From the NCBI GenBank assembly GCA_022494885.1, contig JAGVSM010000201.1, positions 21,933 through 85,932 on the forward strand: a stretch of DNA of 64,000 nucleotides, read 5' to 3'. The stretch's first letter is position 1, and every line of letters begins with the position of its first letter. A program made the translations under genes and the position numbers. The notes beneath the pieces are model-generated. The model was not told the DNA's origin and did no database searches. It worked only from the letters and a program-made list of their open reading frames with translations. Source of the DNA: Micrasema longulum (lineage: Eukaryota; Arthropoda; Insecta; Trichoptera; Brachycentridae). This document shows positions 32,676 to 43,604 of the stretch, in pieces.

Positions 32676-33324
32676 AAAACATATTGATACTGAAAATTTT
32701 ATCTTGATATTAAAAAAAAAATAACGTAACCGGTTCAGTTTTGAGGCGCGGAAAATTGAACAATGATGCGTAGATTTTGTCTATTTTAGTTAGGCATACA
32801 AGGTTCAAAAAACAGTTTTCTTTTTTGCATAGCATCGGTGAGGTATCTTCAAGACAGTGACAGAAAAAAAATGTTCAAATACCTATTTATCACAATTCTC
32901 TGTATATCCTCACAATTTATGTTTTCTAAAACGCAAAAGTAATTATCTCTATTATGATCATATCAAATTTTAACCATATGCAATAATTGATACCAAACTT
33001 CTGATTGTTTTCATTTTTTATATATTTAAACATATAACAGCTAAGTATTGCCGGGTTTATCTCGTTTACTTATAAAACTTAAATTGTTTGTTCTAATAAT
33101 ATTTCAAGAGCAGCAAAACTATTAACTTGTTGATCTTAATTAAATGATTTAAAGATCACTATTTTTTTATTTCTACAATTTGTTTTTTTTAATCATTAGT
33201 GACATAAAAAATATGCCATCAGAAAACATTTAATATATTTTCTTGGGGATAGCATATAAAATATTTAGTCAACCGTTATATGCACAATTCAATCAATACA
33301 GAGAAGAAAAAAAAGAGTATGCAC
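32676..33324. other. No recognisable feature
   Basis: AT-rich; no motif. Confidence 0.4.
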
Positions 33325-33480
33325 TGTTAAATTAAAAGAAATAAGAAACAATCCAATAAATAAATAAAAAGTTTAAAAAATACAAACAGTAAAAACATTA
33401 AATTAGTTATGTTGTCTATTGCTTACATTATTTACATTTAATACGTTTTTTTTTATTCAATTGCATATTCCAAATAAATA
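33325..33480. repeat. Dispersed repeat, partner at 53020-53205
   Basis: Shares TACAAACAGTAAAAACATTA, TCTATTGCTTACATTA and ATTTAATACG.TTTTTTTTAT with 53.0-53.2 kb in the same orientation. The neighbouring LINE frame suggests it is the 3' noncoding part of that element. Confidence 0.6.
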
Positions 33481-33798
33481 TATATACCATAGAAAAATAC
33501 ATATTTTTTAATTTTATTAAATTAATGTAATTATACATTTTCACAGTTTTCAAATTTCATATTTTTCAATAAATCCCACCAAGCCACTTTCTGTAGCTTG
33601 TTGGTGAAGATTATATTTTTACTAACTTTTGTAATATTATCTTCATTAATAAAAACAATGAATAACATTTATAACTAACAGTCGAAAATATCAGAACATA
33701 CTTGTTTATACAAATAATATAAGTTTATTTTTCTTAATTCATTTTTTAAATACAAGAAAATGTATGTTAAATTAAAATATTTACACATAAGCAACTAT

Positions 33799-34136
33799 TC
33801 ATATATAATTTTTTGATTGAGTAGCCAATCTTTTATTTTTTTTCTCTTTACATTGTGAGTTGAATTTAAATTCTTTCGGCAATAAATTAAAAATGCTAGG
33901 TACTAAATAGTTGAGAGTTATATAACCATACTTATTACATACTTTTGGTACTGCCAAACCACCATTAAACCTGAAGCGTGTATTATGGTTATGTTTGAGA
34001 GGAATTTTGAATGCATTACTATTAAATTGTTCTAAAATGATGCAAAGCCACGGTAATCCTCGAACAGGCAGAGTTTTGATTGTTTTGTACAGGAGAACAT
34101 TACCACTTCTTTGTTCGTAAATCTCTGCTGAATACT
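33799..34136 (-). pseudogene. LINE C-terminal frame without ATG
   Basis: An open minus-strand frame of about 112 codons, bounded upstream by a stop near 34139, has no useful ATG. It reads YEQRSGNVLLYKTIKTLPVR, then HNHNTRFRFNGGLAVPKVCN, then YGYITLNYLVPSIFNLLPKE, ending in a Lys-rich tail. The NTR...L.VP....YG...L.Y..P.IFN.LP series is the typical end of jockey/CR1-type LINE ORF2. The RT catalytic core is missing. Confidence 0.6.
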
Positions 34137-34163
34137 ATAAATACTTTTAAATAATATACAATT

Positions 34164-34420
34164 TGTGGTGATATGCTCGTATGTCTATGTCAACTAATTA
34201 CTCGTTTCAACTCAAAACAGGACTTTTAGTCCCATAGACTTGAAACTTCTGTCTCAAAAAATGTCTAAAATACTACATGTCATTAAATAACAGTTATTTT
34301 TCTTTAATTTTTTTGGGAAGTTTATTATAAGTTTTTACTGCCATGCATATAATAAATAATCTTTGTATAAATTAATTTTAACTTACTTTTATTTCTGGTG
34401 TTGTGAAAGTGTCTTTTTTC
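34164..34420 (-). mobile_element. LINE tail scrap, partner at 53333-53440 and 54.4 kb
   Basis: 34164-34275 (GTCAACTAATTACTCGTTTC, GGACTTTTAGTCCCATAGAC) aligns with 53333-53440 in the same orientation. 34310-34420 on the minus strand encodes MAVKTYNKLPKKIKEK with HNTRNKSKLK upstream in another frame. A related piece with the same TACTGCCATGCAT phrase is at 54.4 kb. Confidence 0.55.
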
Positions 34421-34844
34421 TTGTGAACTACAGTATTGAAGTCTTGATTTATTAATATGACAAAGATCCAAAATACAAATATCCTTCACTGTTGTTAAAT
34501 TAAATTAAATAAAAATTGGCCTTCAAGTTGCCGTGTAATCCGTATTTACTATTTTCCTGACACATTTAAAAAAAATGTTTATAACATCCTGTACATTAGT
34601 AGAGTTACCCCAAGAAAATAATACAGTATTTTTTAATTAAATATGCATGTGCTTAATAAGTAGGCATAACACATTTATTTTTTGCCATTTTATTCAATTT
34701 ATCTAATACAAATACAAAACTGCTTATTTTAGCGACAAAAGTCTTCACATGTACTTTCTTGTTTTAAGTGTTCTTTTTTAATTTAATACCTAAAAGAGAA
34801 AAGAGTAAGGTTTTGATTAATATATGTAATTGAATATTTGTATA
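34421..34844. other. No recognisable feature
   Basis: AT-rich; no motif. Confidence 0.4.
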
Positions 34845-34863
34845 TAACCACTCACCGACTTTT

Positions 34864-34910
34864 CTATGTCTACCGGTTTCAAGACGTACCCGTCTCTTCG
34901 TCAGGACACC
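34864..34910 (-). ncRNA. Candidate minimal hammerhead ribozyme
   Basis: On the minus strand the order is GTGTC (stem I), CTGACGA (core, 34898-34904), AGAGACGGGTACGTCTT (stem II hairpin with AGACG/CGTCT), GAAA (34877-34880), a self-complementary ACCGGT overlapping its last A (stem III), A as cleavage base, then GACAT pairing with GTGTC. That is the hammerhead order stem I-CUGANGA-stem II-GAAA-stem III-NUH-stem I. Stem III has no loop, so it could form only between two copies, as in known dimeric hammerheads. Activity is not shown. Confidence 0.5.
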
Positions 34911-35106
34911 AATTAAACCAACATGCAAAACCTCTACCTATTTTCAACTATTTCTCAAACAACATAGAATACTTTCATAATTCAATCAGTGCATGTTTGT
35001 CCTAATCAGTGCATATGCTTATTAAAATGCATGTCATCTGGGTTTTATATTTTTGTGAAACAACAATGGTGAAGGAGTATGGTGAGTTTTGCATGTTGGT
35101 TTAATT

Positions 35107-35152
35107 GGTGTCCTGACAGAGAAACGGGTTCGTCTCGAAACCGGTAGACATA
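35107..35152 (+). ncRNA. Hammerhead-like motif, degraded core
   Basis: Mirror copy in the right arm: GTGTC, then CTGACAGA in place of the CTGACGA core, ACGGGTTCGT hairpin, GAAA, ACCGGT, A, GACAT. Stems I and III are intact, but the core G and A bases are changed, so cleavage is unlikely. Confidence 0.4.
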
Positions 35153-35172
35153 GAAAAGTCGGTAAGTGGTTA

Positions 35173-35540
35173 AATAAAAATATTTTATAACATTTGGTAA
35201 TATGTTTGACCACAAAGTCAATGCTTTAAATATCAATAATATATTATTACTATGTTTATGGATGCAAACCAATTTGCTATTGATTGACATTTTTCACTTA
35301 TATCCAGATGTATGTATATACTCTAAGCTTATATCTATAGATTTTTTTTTTTTTTTTTAAATTTTAATATAATATTAAGTTATTTGTTAACAAAAATAAA
35401 TACATTACCAAGCAAAATTACAGAAACAAAAAACGAAATAAAATACCACACCAAAAAATGAGCAACCTCTTGTGCTTGCTGTGGGATTACAATATTACTA
35501 ATTAATGTGTACGCACGCATGTATAATTTTACAAACATAT
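35173..35540. other. No recognisable feature
   Basis: AT-rich with a T-run near 35342-35359. Confidence 0.4.
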
Positions 35541-35612
35541 ACACGCACACGCACACGCACACGCACACGCACACGCACACGCACACGCACACGCACACGC
35601 ACACGCACACGC
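35541..35612. repeat. (ACACGC)n microsatellite
   Basis: Twelve uninterrupted 6-bp units. Alternating purine-pyrimidine sequence, able in principle to form Z-DNA. The antisense Cys/Val frame through it is an artefact. Confidence 0.95.
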
Positions 35613-36934
35613 TATAAGATAGTGAACAAAATTATAAAATAAGATTTTTAAGTTACTTAACAAAAGAATTTCAAGTACTGTTGAAAAAACATTGAGAAAA
35701 AAAACAAAAAAAACATAATTCCTTATAAAAAATTAAATATGACTTAAATGTCAAAAAGCAACATTTAATTAAAGAGGTTGATAAACGAATATTTTTACCG
35801 TTAGTTTGAATTTTGTAAAGACAGGTAAATTGTAATAGAAATTTAAACCCTGATATACATTACTTTATTCCAAATAAATTGAGTTATGATGGCCTTGTTG
35901 TACTGTTTAATATTTAAAGCATAAAAAAGTACACAGGAAACTTGGAAAATGCTAATATCTCTCAATCAAAAGCATTATTGAGCATATCGGAAGCGAATAT
36001 AATAATCCGCTTGTATCTACGTAAGCCGGCTAAGCTTGCTAACTATGTATTATGATAAACCATAAAAAGTTATAACACGAACATGATGTTAAGAATTGGG
36101 TGGAGGGATCTGGATCAACAATGAGAAAGTTCTGTAATCTCTTAAGAAGTCCGCGGAACATTTTGTATCCGACATATCATTTTCTCTATTGCTGGGGTGA
36201 AACCGAATTCATTCCCTCAGCACAAAGGGTCTAATCCTGACCCAAACTCTCATTGAAAGGGGATGTTTCTTTGCCCTTCTTCAATGTTTACGAGATCGTA
36301 AATCTGTAGATTTATTTGAAAAGAAACGCAGGAGTTGAGGAGAACATATTCAAAGCCTCTTTACGCTTGTAAATCTCCCGCGAAATTGAGGCTTAAAATA
36401 GGTGTTTCCGCGTAATGTGTGTTTAAAGAGAAAGAAGAATACCTATGTCGGGAATTAATTCGGCTCCTGTGTAGCACGAACTTCTCGGTGCTGAATCTAA
36501 TTTTATGTTCCTCGGATAAACATGCTTGTTTTTAATTTATTTGTTTAGAACACGAAGCGGGTTTAACAAAACGAAATTTCACTCCATTGCACGATGTTTG
36601 TTACGAACGCGCCGAAACTTTTGTCATGATAGAAAACGCTTTAAAAAGTCAAATTCCACGTTGAGTTTTTGACAGTAAATACACGTGACATAAATTTTCA
36701 TGGATTCCTATTTTTACGAAAGTGTGCAGACTTTCAGGGAATGCATTGAAGTAATTTAACGAGCTTACCCTGTAGTGCAAAGCTGATAAAAAATATCAAA
36801 AAAATATTTAATAAATTTTATCTGCTTCGCTATTTAGGTTAGCCCATAAAGCTAGTACCATCCACGAGAATTTTTAAATTTAGCTTTATCTGTTGTAATC
36901 TAAAACAGTTATCTAGGTGAAAAACGATTTATAA
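35613..36934. other. No recognisable feature
   Basis: Mixed composition without motif-bearing frames. The stretch 36000-36660 is less AT-rich than its surroundings but unassigned. Confidence 0.4.
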
Positions 36935-37053
36935 GTTTTTTAAATTACTCAATGTACTCGGCAATAACCATTCTGGCGTTGCTGATATTTTGAACGTAGA
37001 GCGTAGTTCTTTCAAAACTCTATTTAATCATTTCAAAGATGGTGAACGGTAAT
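36935..37053 (+). mobile_element. LINE C-terminal scrap
   Basis: Reads LLNVLGNNHSGVADILNVER, then SSFKTLFNHFKDGER-stop, matching the NNYSDAADIFN...FKDGER ending near 18520-18620. Only the last ~37 codons of the ORF remain. Confidence 0.6.
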
Positions 37054-37544
37054 TTACATTTGTTGGATAATTGTGTTTTCTATGTTTACTTTTGTATATG
37101 TTTACTTGTGTACTTTATAGGATCATTTTTTTTGATAAAAATAATTTTGTTGCTTTTCTCATTGAATGTACTTTTATTTTGTACCTTTTAAATTTATTTT
37201 TTAAATAAAAAATTTGCATGCGCCTATTATTTAAATTTTGTGTTCTTTCTTAGCAAGTTCTTTATATGAAACTTCTGTGTTATAGTATTTGTGTAACATA
37301 ATACTTTTTTTATATTTTTTTCTAGTTCACCTTATATTGCATAAAATGGTAATATTCCATAAAATGTGTATTTTTAGAACTTTAAAAATACTGCGTGCCA
37401 TTTGTTTAAATAAAAAAATAACTTATATTTCGTTTGATGTTTCAACTGCACATCCCATTAAATACACGTATAATAAATAAATGATACACGCCAAACTTTT
37501 TTTAATTTTAACTAAATCTGTCAAAGTTTTTACCAACAAAACAT
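37054..37544. other. No recognisable feature
   Basis: AT-rich, possibly 3' UTR of the LINE scrap. Confidence 0.35.
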
Positions 37545-37790
37545 ACGTTGGCGGCCTCCGTGGTGAAGTGATTATGACGTTTGACTCACACACGGAAGGT
37601 TCCGAGTTCGATTCTCGGTGACAACACAATAACCAGATTTTTTTCAAGGGTGTTTTGAATGTAATACACCATTGTAATTGGGTCTCCTGACTGTTAAGTG
37701 CTAAAAATATGTGTAAAATGTACATGTCAGTTTATAATATTTTATATTTGTATCTTGTATAATATTAAATGGTCAAATAAAATATTCAAC
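37545..37790 (+). mobile_element. tRNA-derived SINE, family S3
   Basis: Head GTTGGCGGCCTCCGTGGTGA (A-box region), then GTTCCGAGTTCGATTCTCGG (B box), followed by a ~160-bp unrelated body that ends in AATAAAATATTCAACTC. A tRNA-like head with both Pol III boxes plus a body and AT tail is SINE structure. Single copy in this window. Confidence 0.65.
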
Positions 37791-38129
37791 TCAATGATTT
37801 GTTTTCAGTAAAACGTCAATTTATTTTTAAACAAAAAATTATATTTGAAGCATGAACTTTGTAATTATTCATTATAATAAAATAGACAACTTCGAAACCT
37901 ATTAAATAAAAAAAAAACAGTTCGTAATAGGAAAACAAAAACCAAATAAACAGTATTACCTTTAGTCCACTCCTGTCTAGCTTTAAATGTCAAATCAATC
38001 TCATTTTACAATTTACATCTTTACGAGAGTATCAAGACAATAAGACTTGACTTTTAAGCTCTGATGCATATTTATTCGATACTATCAAGTGATCAATGTA
38101 AGAATAAAGTACGATGAGATTTGTTAATT
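37791..38129. other. No recognisable feature
   Basis: AT-rich; no motif. Confidence 0.4.
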
Positions 38130-38180
38130 AAGTATACCTCGATGAAGACGCTTGTGTATCTTTGAAACACGTCGGTAAAA
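38130..38180 (+). ncRNA. Hammerhead-like motif, diverged
   Basis: TACC, TCGATGA (compare CTGATGA), AGACGCTTGTGTATCT hairpin, GAAA, CACGTC, GGTA. TACC can pair with GGTA as stem I, and GTC would be the cleavage triplet. The core is off by an inserted or changed C, so this is a relic. It directly abuts the 3' end of the LINE at 38.2 kb. Confidence 0.35.
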
Positions 38181-38205
38181 AAAGGCGGTTGAAAACCAAG
38201 TCGTT

Positions 38206-39418
38206 TTATTTTATTTATTTTATTTTTATTTTATTAGGGAAATCAACAGTTTTACATACATATTTTTAGTAAACAAACAGATAAAGTGTATAAACTCAGA
38301 ACTAATAACAGATTTCTACATAGTATACAAAGTTAGTAAAGAAAATATATTACATATCAAATAAATCCATACGATTTATACATATCAAAATGTTATTTTC
38401 ATGTACTCAATAATCAAAGATTTTTTAAATATTAATTTTAAGAACATTAAGTTACTGTAAATTGGACGGGATAAGGACAAAAATGCTTGAAGAGAGGATA
38501 AGGAGGGGAGGAGATATGTACATATTTATTATTATAATGTCTACTGAGTTACATAATACATTCTTAGTGTAAATTTTAAATCTGACAGAGTGATGTTTGT
38601 GTAATCTATATTTTTAAATTTTGTATTGTACATTGAAAAAGTCCTACGAAAAAAAGCATTTTTAACATACGATGTTTTACTCATTGGTACATGAAACAGG
38701 TGGTACCGTCTACAAATCCTGGCTGGCACATGTATTGATATTAAACTAAGCAGCTCTGTACAGTCAACCATTCCTGTCATAATTTTGTAAAGCAGTAGTT
38801 GGTCCGCACACACTCTGCGGTATTGTAGAAAAATGATTTCATGGAAGGTGGAGGCAGTGAGAGTAGATACATAAGAAATACCGGTTTTGTATTTAAGGTA
38901 CTTTATAAATTTGTTCTGAATATTTTTTATTCTACTTATATATATGGCATACTGGGAATTCCATATCTGAGAGGCGTATTACAAATGGCTTCTGACAAAT
39001 GTATAATATAATGAAATAAGGGCCTTTGGATTATCAAAATGTTTACTCATTCGAATTATGAAACCTAACATGCTCAATGCTTTGGAGGTAATTTTATTGA
39101 TATTTGATTCAAAAAGTAGTTTTGAGTCTAAAACAATCCCAAGATTTTTAATTTCGTGCTTTCTCATTAGTACATTATTGTTTAGTTTGTAATCAAAATT
39201 CAGAATTTTTCTTTTCCTTGTGAATGTAATACAAACACATTTATTTATATTCAAAAACAGTTTATTTTCAATACAATAGTCAGTTAGACGATTAAGATCG
39301 TCTTGAATCATTAGGCAATCTTCTCGAGATTTAACTTCAGCGTATATTTTCATATCATCGGCATAAAGAAGAAATTTTGAATAACGAAAGCAAACATCAA
39401 TGTCATTTATATATATTT
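38206..39418 (-). mobile_element. 5'-truncated LINE, single in-frame stop
   Basis: Minus strand: starts just upstream of the RT active site (YIND, then LLYADDMKIYA with YADD at 39354-39365). It then has NKLFLNINKCVCITFTRKR, IKNLGIVLDSKL, the Y.TFVRSHL...YASQIW segment, QYRRVCADQLLLYKI, and VPARICRRYHLFHVP. One stop codon (38979-38981) interrupts an otherwise continuous frame from 39418 to 38541. The 3' UTR ends in a (TTTTA)-type tail at 38206-38240. Less decayed than most LINEs here. Confidence 0.8.
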
Positions 39419-40638
39419 AATTTATTTATTCTTTTAAAATTATATTTTTATACATATTTACTAACCTGTTTTAGCTTTAAGACTGTGCCTATGCAAATCT
39501 ATAATAATCAACAACCAAAAATTGTACAGTAACTTACAATAAATAATAATGACATATAATACAATCCAGAAAAAAACATCAAAATACACAAAATACTTTG
39601 AATTTTTTTGAATAACATTTACCCATGATACAATATTAGAAATAAAAATAAAATATTAATAACATAAAGATTTAAAAATATAACATAATAAAAGAATTAA
39701 AAAAAAACAAAAAGGTGGTTTAGGTGGCTAGGAATAGAGCGAATTTATGAACAGTTATTTTCTTTTTTTGGGCTTGATAGGTTTGAATTATTTGGCCGGT
39801 GGAGGAGTGGTAACGGTTTTGGTTCTCTAGATCGAACTTGTTTCTTCCAGTTCACGAACAAGCTAAGGAACTTACATACCCTATCCCCGTCAGAATTGTG
39901 AAAATTAGTTTGAAAGTGACAGACAAATTGACTGTATATACTTGGTTGCTCTGACGGCAATTGGGGCATAGCAAGCAGTAAATGTAAATTCAAAAATTAA
40001 AAATACGCGAATATTTTGTAAACGATTTAAAAAAAAAAAAAATACCGTTCATTACAACTAAAAAATAATTGATTTTGCTATGTGCGTATCTGAAAAGAAT
40101 CCACAAGACCTTAAAAACGGGGTCTAGCACCTGAAGCGCAAGGTCGATCACATTGCCTTGCGATTGAGATACGCTGCATTTGATTTAATAATGTAGTGTT
40201 CTTTGCATCACTGGCAGCTGATATCGGTTTAATGATGAGGATATTAGTTTTGTTGATGGCAATAATTTTTGTTCGTACTAACAATCACGTTTAAGTAAAA
40301 TAAATTAACATTAATATTATAATGCATCGTTTTTGGGTGATCCTGTGTAAGATGAATAATTCGTCCCGAAGTTTCGGCTGCCATTGCAGGAGCCTTTTTT
40401 AGGGTAAACTATGCGTTTTAGTAGAAAAACCATGTGTTTATGTACTAATGATTTGTACCGTGTCGCTGTCTTGGCACTTCATACTACAAAACTTACACGG
40501 ATTGTGTTCAAGCACGTGTTTTTGTTTACGAAAACACACACGATCACCCAAAATATACTTGTTGATTGTAATGACCGTGAAAACTTGGGCACCTATTAAC
40601 ACTTGTATTATTTAAACAATTTTAATTAATTATAGTCG
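39419..40638. other. No clear feature
   Basis: An 82-codon minus frame (39745-39993) has no motif. A phrase AAAACGGGGTCTAG near 40118 recalls the 25.7-kb tandem repeat but stands alone. Confidence 0.4.
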
Positions 40639-40884
40639 TTAGTTTAAATTATTTTTGTAAAACTGTCGAATCTTTTGATGCATACTTTTAAGCTCTTCCT
40701 TTTGTTCCGACAAAGTTCCTTTTCCAAGTCCTCGAATACTCTCTAGAGAACATAATCGCTCTGAAGGCTGCGCTATTCTGACGCCACATATATAAATGAC
40801 GGCTGTATCACCGTTTTCATGAACGAAGGTTAACTTGTGTCCCGAGAAAAGCGATGGTGATTCCCTATAGAGCGCTCCATACAA
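40639..40884 (-). CDS. Unrecognised 81-codon ORF, possible exon
   Basis: Protein-like composition with LTFVHENGDTAVIYICGVRI and a basic, coiled-coil-like end (LSEQKEELKSMHQKIRQFYK). I do not recognise it. The frame could be a terminal exon whose upstream exons lie elsewhere, or a TE scrap. No polyadenylation or splice evidence was confirmed. Confidence 0.3.
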   Translation of the reverse strand: MYGALYRESPSLFSGHKLTFVHENGDTAVIYICGVRIAQPSERLCSLESIRGLGKGTLSEQKEELKSMHQKIRQFYKNNLN

Positions 40885-42244
40885 TGCAAGGCCCGATTAT
40901 AACGCTAAAATGAGAGCACTATCACGACTATTCAGAATAATCTGGAAAAGAGACACCCAGAACTTTCCGAAGGCACTTAATCAACGGCTTCATTTGAACA
41001 TATCACTTCATTTTTCACCAGGCTAACAAAAATCACCCTTTAAAAAAAAAAGCAGTTTTCAAAGCGTTTCCTTACTTGTATTTTACAACTAAGAATACTG
41101 AGTAAAGATGATGTGACGTCCTAAGGATTTAACCCTTTGTGTTGTATGTTCCTTTTGCTTCTGTCTACTATTGTATTACGTTTCGCTTATTGTATAATAT
41201 TACTATGAAGGGACATTCCCTTACACAGAAAACACTTCTGTACGGGTAATTAAAGATCTGAAAGAAGTCGGGGGTGGCTCGGAACAATGCGGGATGGGTT
41301 AGTGTCGGTACTTTAGCAACTTAGTCCTTGAAATTATTTTGCTATTATATAAAAGAACGGCGTAATGAAAGGGAAGAAAATTATTGTTCTGAAAAGAAAA
41401 TTCACAGCCAGAAATCCATTTTTAAAATTTTTAAATGTACTCTTTGTAGTATTGCTTTTATTGAGGAATAAAAAACTGGACATGCATTCCTTCATAAAAA
41501 ACATACAATATACTTTGAAACTAGATACATTTCAAAAATGTTACTGTAATTCAATTATTGTATAATACACTAGTTTACGTCAAACAAGAAAACTGTTCCA
41601 TAATTTGGGACCCTTCTTAATGAAACCACATCCTTAAAATAGAGAAAGAGCAAAAGTTATTCTGGCGATATTTATATTGAAAAAAAAAATCATCCGTTCT
41701 TGTATCCATCATTATTTCTAGCGGGAATAATGGATCACCTTCGAAAATTTTTTCTTGGAAAATAATTCTATGAGTTGATTTCCGGAAGTATATATAATCC
41801 AAATTCACTAAAAGAGATCAGTTTGTATGTTCTCAATTATTAAACTTGAGCGAGATCTTTTAAAAGAAACTTAGATAGTTTATGCGTACGTGTAAGTTTG
41901 TCTGATCTACAGTAATAAAACGAATAAACATGTTCAAATGACGTAAGTGATTTTTATTTGAATGCATAATACATGCGCGCTTAGTGAAATTTTTAAAAAA
42001 TGTTTCAATTTTTGCTAATGTATACCAACCACATTATGGCATTTTAAAATTAAATTCATATTATTTTTTTTATCAACCAGATCACTCTACTCATTTCAAT
42101 ACACTTCTTCTAATGATATAATAAACTTGTATCATCATAAAAATCCAAGCACAGTTGTAAATTTTGTTTCGATAAAAACCTATCAAGTTTTACCCTTCCA
42201 TATGTTTTATGAACAGATTTTTTTTTAATGTATAAAACATATCT
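40885..42244. other. No recognisable feature
   Basis: Short chance frames only. Confidence 0.4.
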
Positions 42245-42470
42245 TTAGGAAACACCTTCTTAGTCTCTCTTTAGTTTTCCTCGGTCGTCCTTGTCCAACG
42301 TTACAAATAATTCTCTCCAAATATATGTATTTTATCATTATTTCATTCCACATGACTGAATTATCTCTGTGACCCTTTCTTAATCTCATCAATGATACCT
42401 GTCGCAGATTTGCATTCCCGCCTGATTTCATCTTCGTAACCCTGTCATGCATCGATTCCCCTCTTATTTG
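42245..42470 (-). mobile_element. RTE-like LINE C-terminal remnant
   Basis: The minus strand gives DEIRRECKSATGIIDEIKKG in one frame and GQGRPRKTKERLRR in another. Both correspond to parts of the better copy at 31482-31887. Frameshifts and stops throughout. Confidence 0.6.
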
Positions 42471-42586
42471 CCTTATGTTAAGTAAATCATTCCAATTATA
42501 TTTTATACAAATAGATAATAATGCATTTAGATACTTTCATCAGTTTTATGTGTTTTGTCGTCTGTAACCTAAAAATTGCAAGAAAT

Positions 42587-43016
42587 GAACGTAGTTATGC
42601 AGAAAGCAGCCAGCCATAGAAAAGTGAAACTGAGATAATAGCACCTTTGTGAAATGAGTGAATAAATAAATCTACACAACAGTTGGAATGTTTTTGACTT
42701 TAACAAATGATTAACATTGAAAATATTTGTTTTTTTTTATTTATTACAAATTAGAATTTAATTATATGTTTGACCAGTTTCAATATTTTTTTAAGTTCGT
42801 TAAGATTTTTTTAGTGCTGTGGGTGTTTTCTGCAAATTTAGAAATGCTGTTTTTGTGATGGATACCATTTTCAAAGGGTGATTAAAACATTTTTTTTGTA
42901 TGAAAACGGTATTGCTGTTTTTAGCAGGACATAGAATTGACCTTACGGCACCCGATAATATCAATATCTATTTTTTTCAAAATTGTGGACTGGCTGCTTT
43001 CAGCATAACTGCGTTC
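42587..43016. mobile_element. 430-bp MITE, copy 1
   Basis: Terminal inverted repeats of about 27 bp start GAACGTAGTTATGCAGAAAG at the left and end GCATAACTGCGTTC at the right. AAAT flanks both sides (42583-42586, 43017-43020) as a 4-bp target duplication. Non-coding interior. The second copy at 55527-55952 aligns along its length. The TIR and 4-bp AAAT target do not let me assign a superfamily. Confidence 0.85.
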
Positions 43017-43604
43017 AAATGTAAATGAACCTGGAAATCAATTTCCATCATTACAATGTCGTTAAACAAATTTCCTTTCTTGCGTGAGCTCCTTCAACGA
43101 AACTTGTTCTCGGGATTAATCACGGCAGGAAAAGTTTCAAGATGAGGACCGGTGCAAGAAAAGCGGGATGCTCTTCGCAAATATTGGCATGATCAGTGCA
43201 ACACCTGCACTAGAGTGCATCTCATTAGACTCTCCCTGCACCCATTAGATATTGCATTAGACATTTCCTTTCCTCTTCTCGCCGACAATTGAAATAAGTA
43301 ATTTCGTTCCAGAGAGTATTCCATTTAAACATGTTGCACTGGCAAACTATGGCGGCTCGTAAAATTAATTTAAAAATCTTTTTTTTCGATATAATAATAT
43401 ACATTCCCAGGTCCGGGCTGAACATGTAGTAAAGTTCCGTTAATGAAATAAGTGGTTTTATTACATATTTTATATTTTGGTGACTTGTATATAGCGCGTT
43501 GGAATTAAACCTTTCAACTCCGGTGTTCATTTAACAATACATGTCATTTAAGTTTTTTATTCTGCCTATCTTATCGAAATTAAAATGCGGCGAGTTTTTT
43601 TCTA
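43017..43604. other. No recognisable feature
   Basis: A 101-codon minus frame at 43225-43530 is not supported by any motif. Confidence 0.4.

Larger units (their letters stand above)
34845..35172. mobile_element. 328-bp fold-back element, family H
   Basis: Inverted arms of 87 bp (34845-34931 and 35086-35172) start TAACCACTCACCGACTTTTC and match with few changes. The centre is unique and non-coding. Each arm carries a hammerhead-like core. A short relative with the same ends lies at 17316-17436. No target duplication is evident, so the transposition mode is open: either a TIR-type MITE or a duplicated inverted monomer of a ribozyme-bearing retroelement. Confidence 0.75.

Noticed and set aside
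34845..35172. Proven hammerhead ribozyme
   Set aside because: Core and stems fit, but stem III has no loop and no cleavage or covariation evidence is available here, so it is kept as a candidate only.
35380..35610. Cys/Val-repeat ORF
   Set aside because: Translation of the (ACACGC)n microsatellite.
42587..43016. Helitron or SINE identity for the 430-bp repeat
   Set aside because: Clear inverted termini and a duplicated AAAT at both copies; no tRNA head or poly(A) tail.
43225..43530. 101-codon minus ORF
   Set aside because: No motif or recognisable domain; composition typical of chance frames here.
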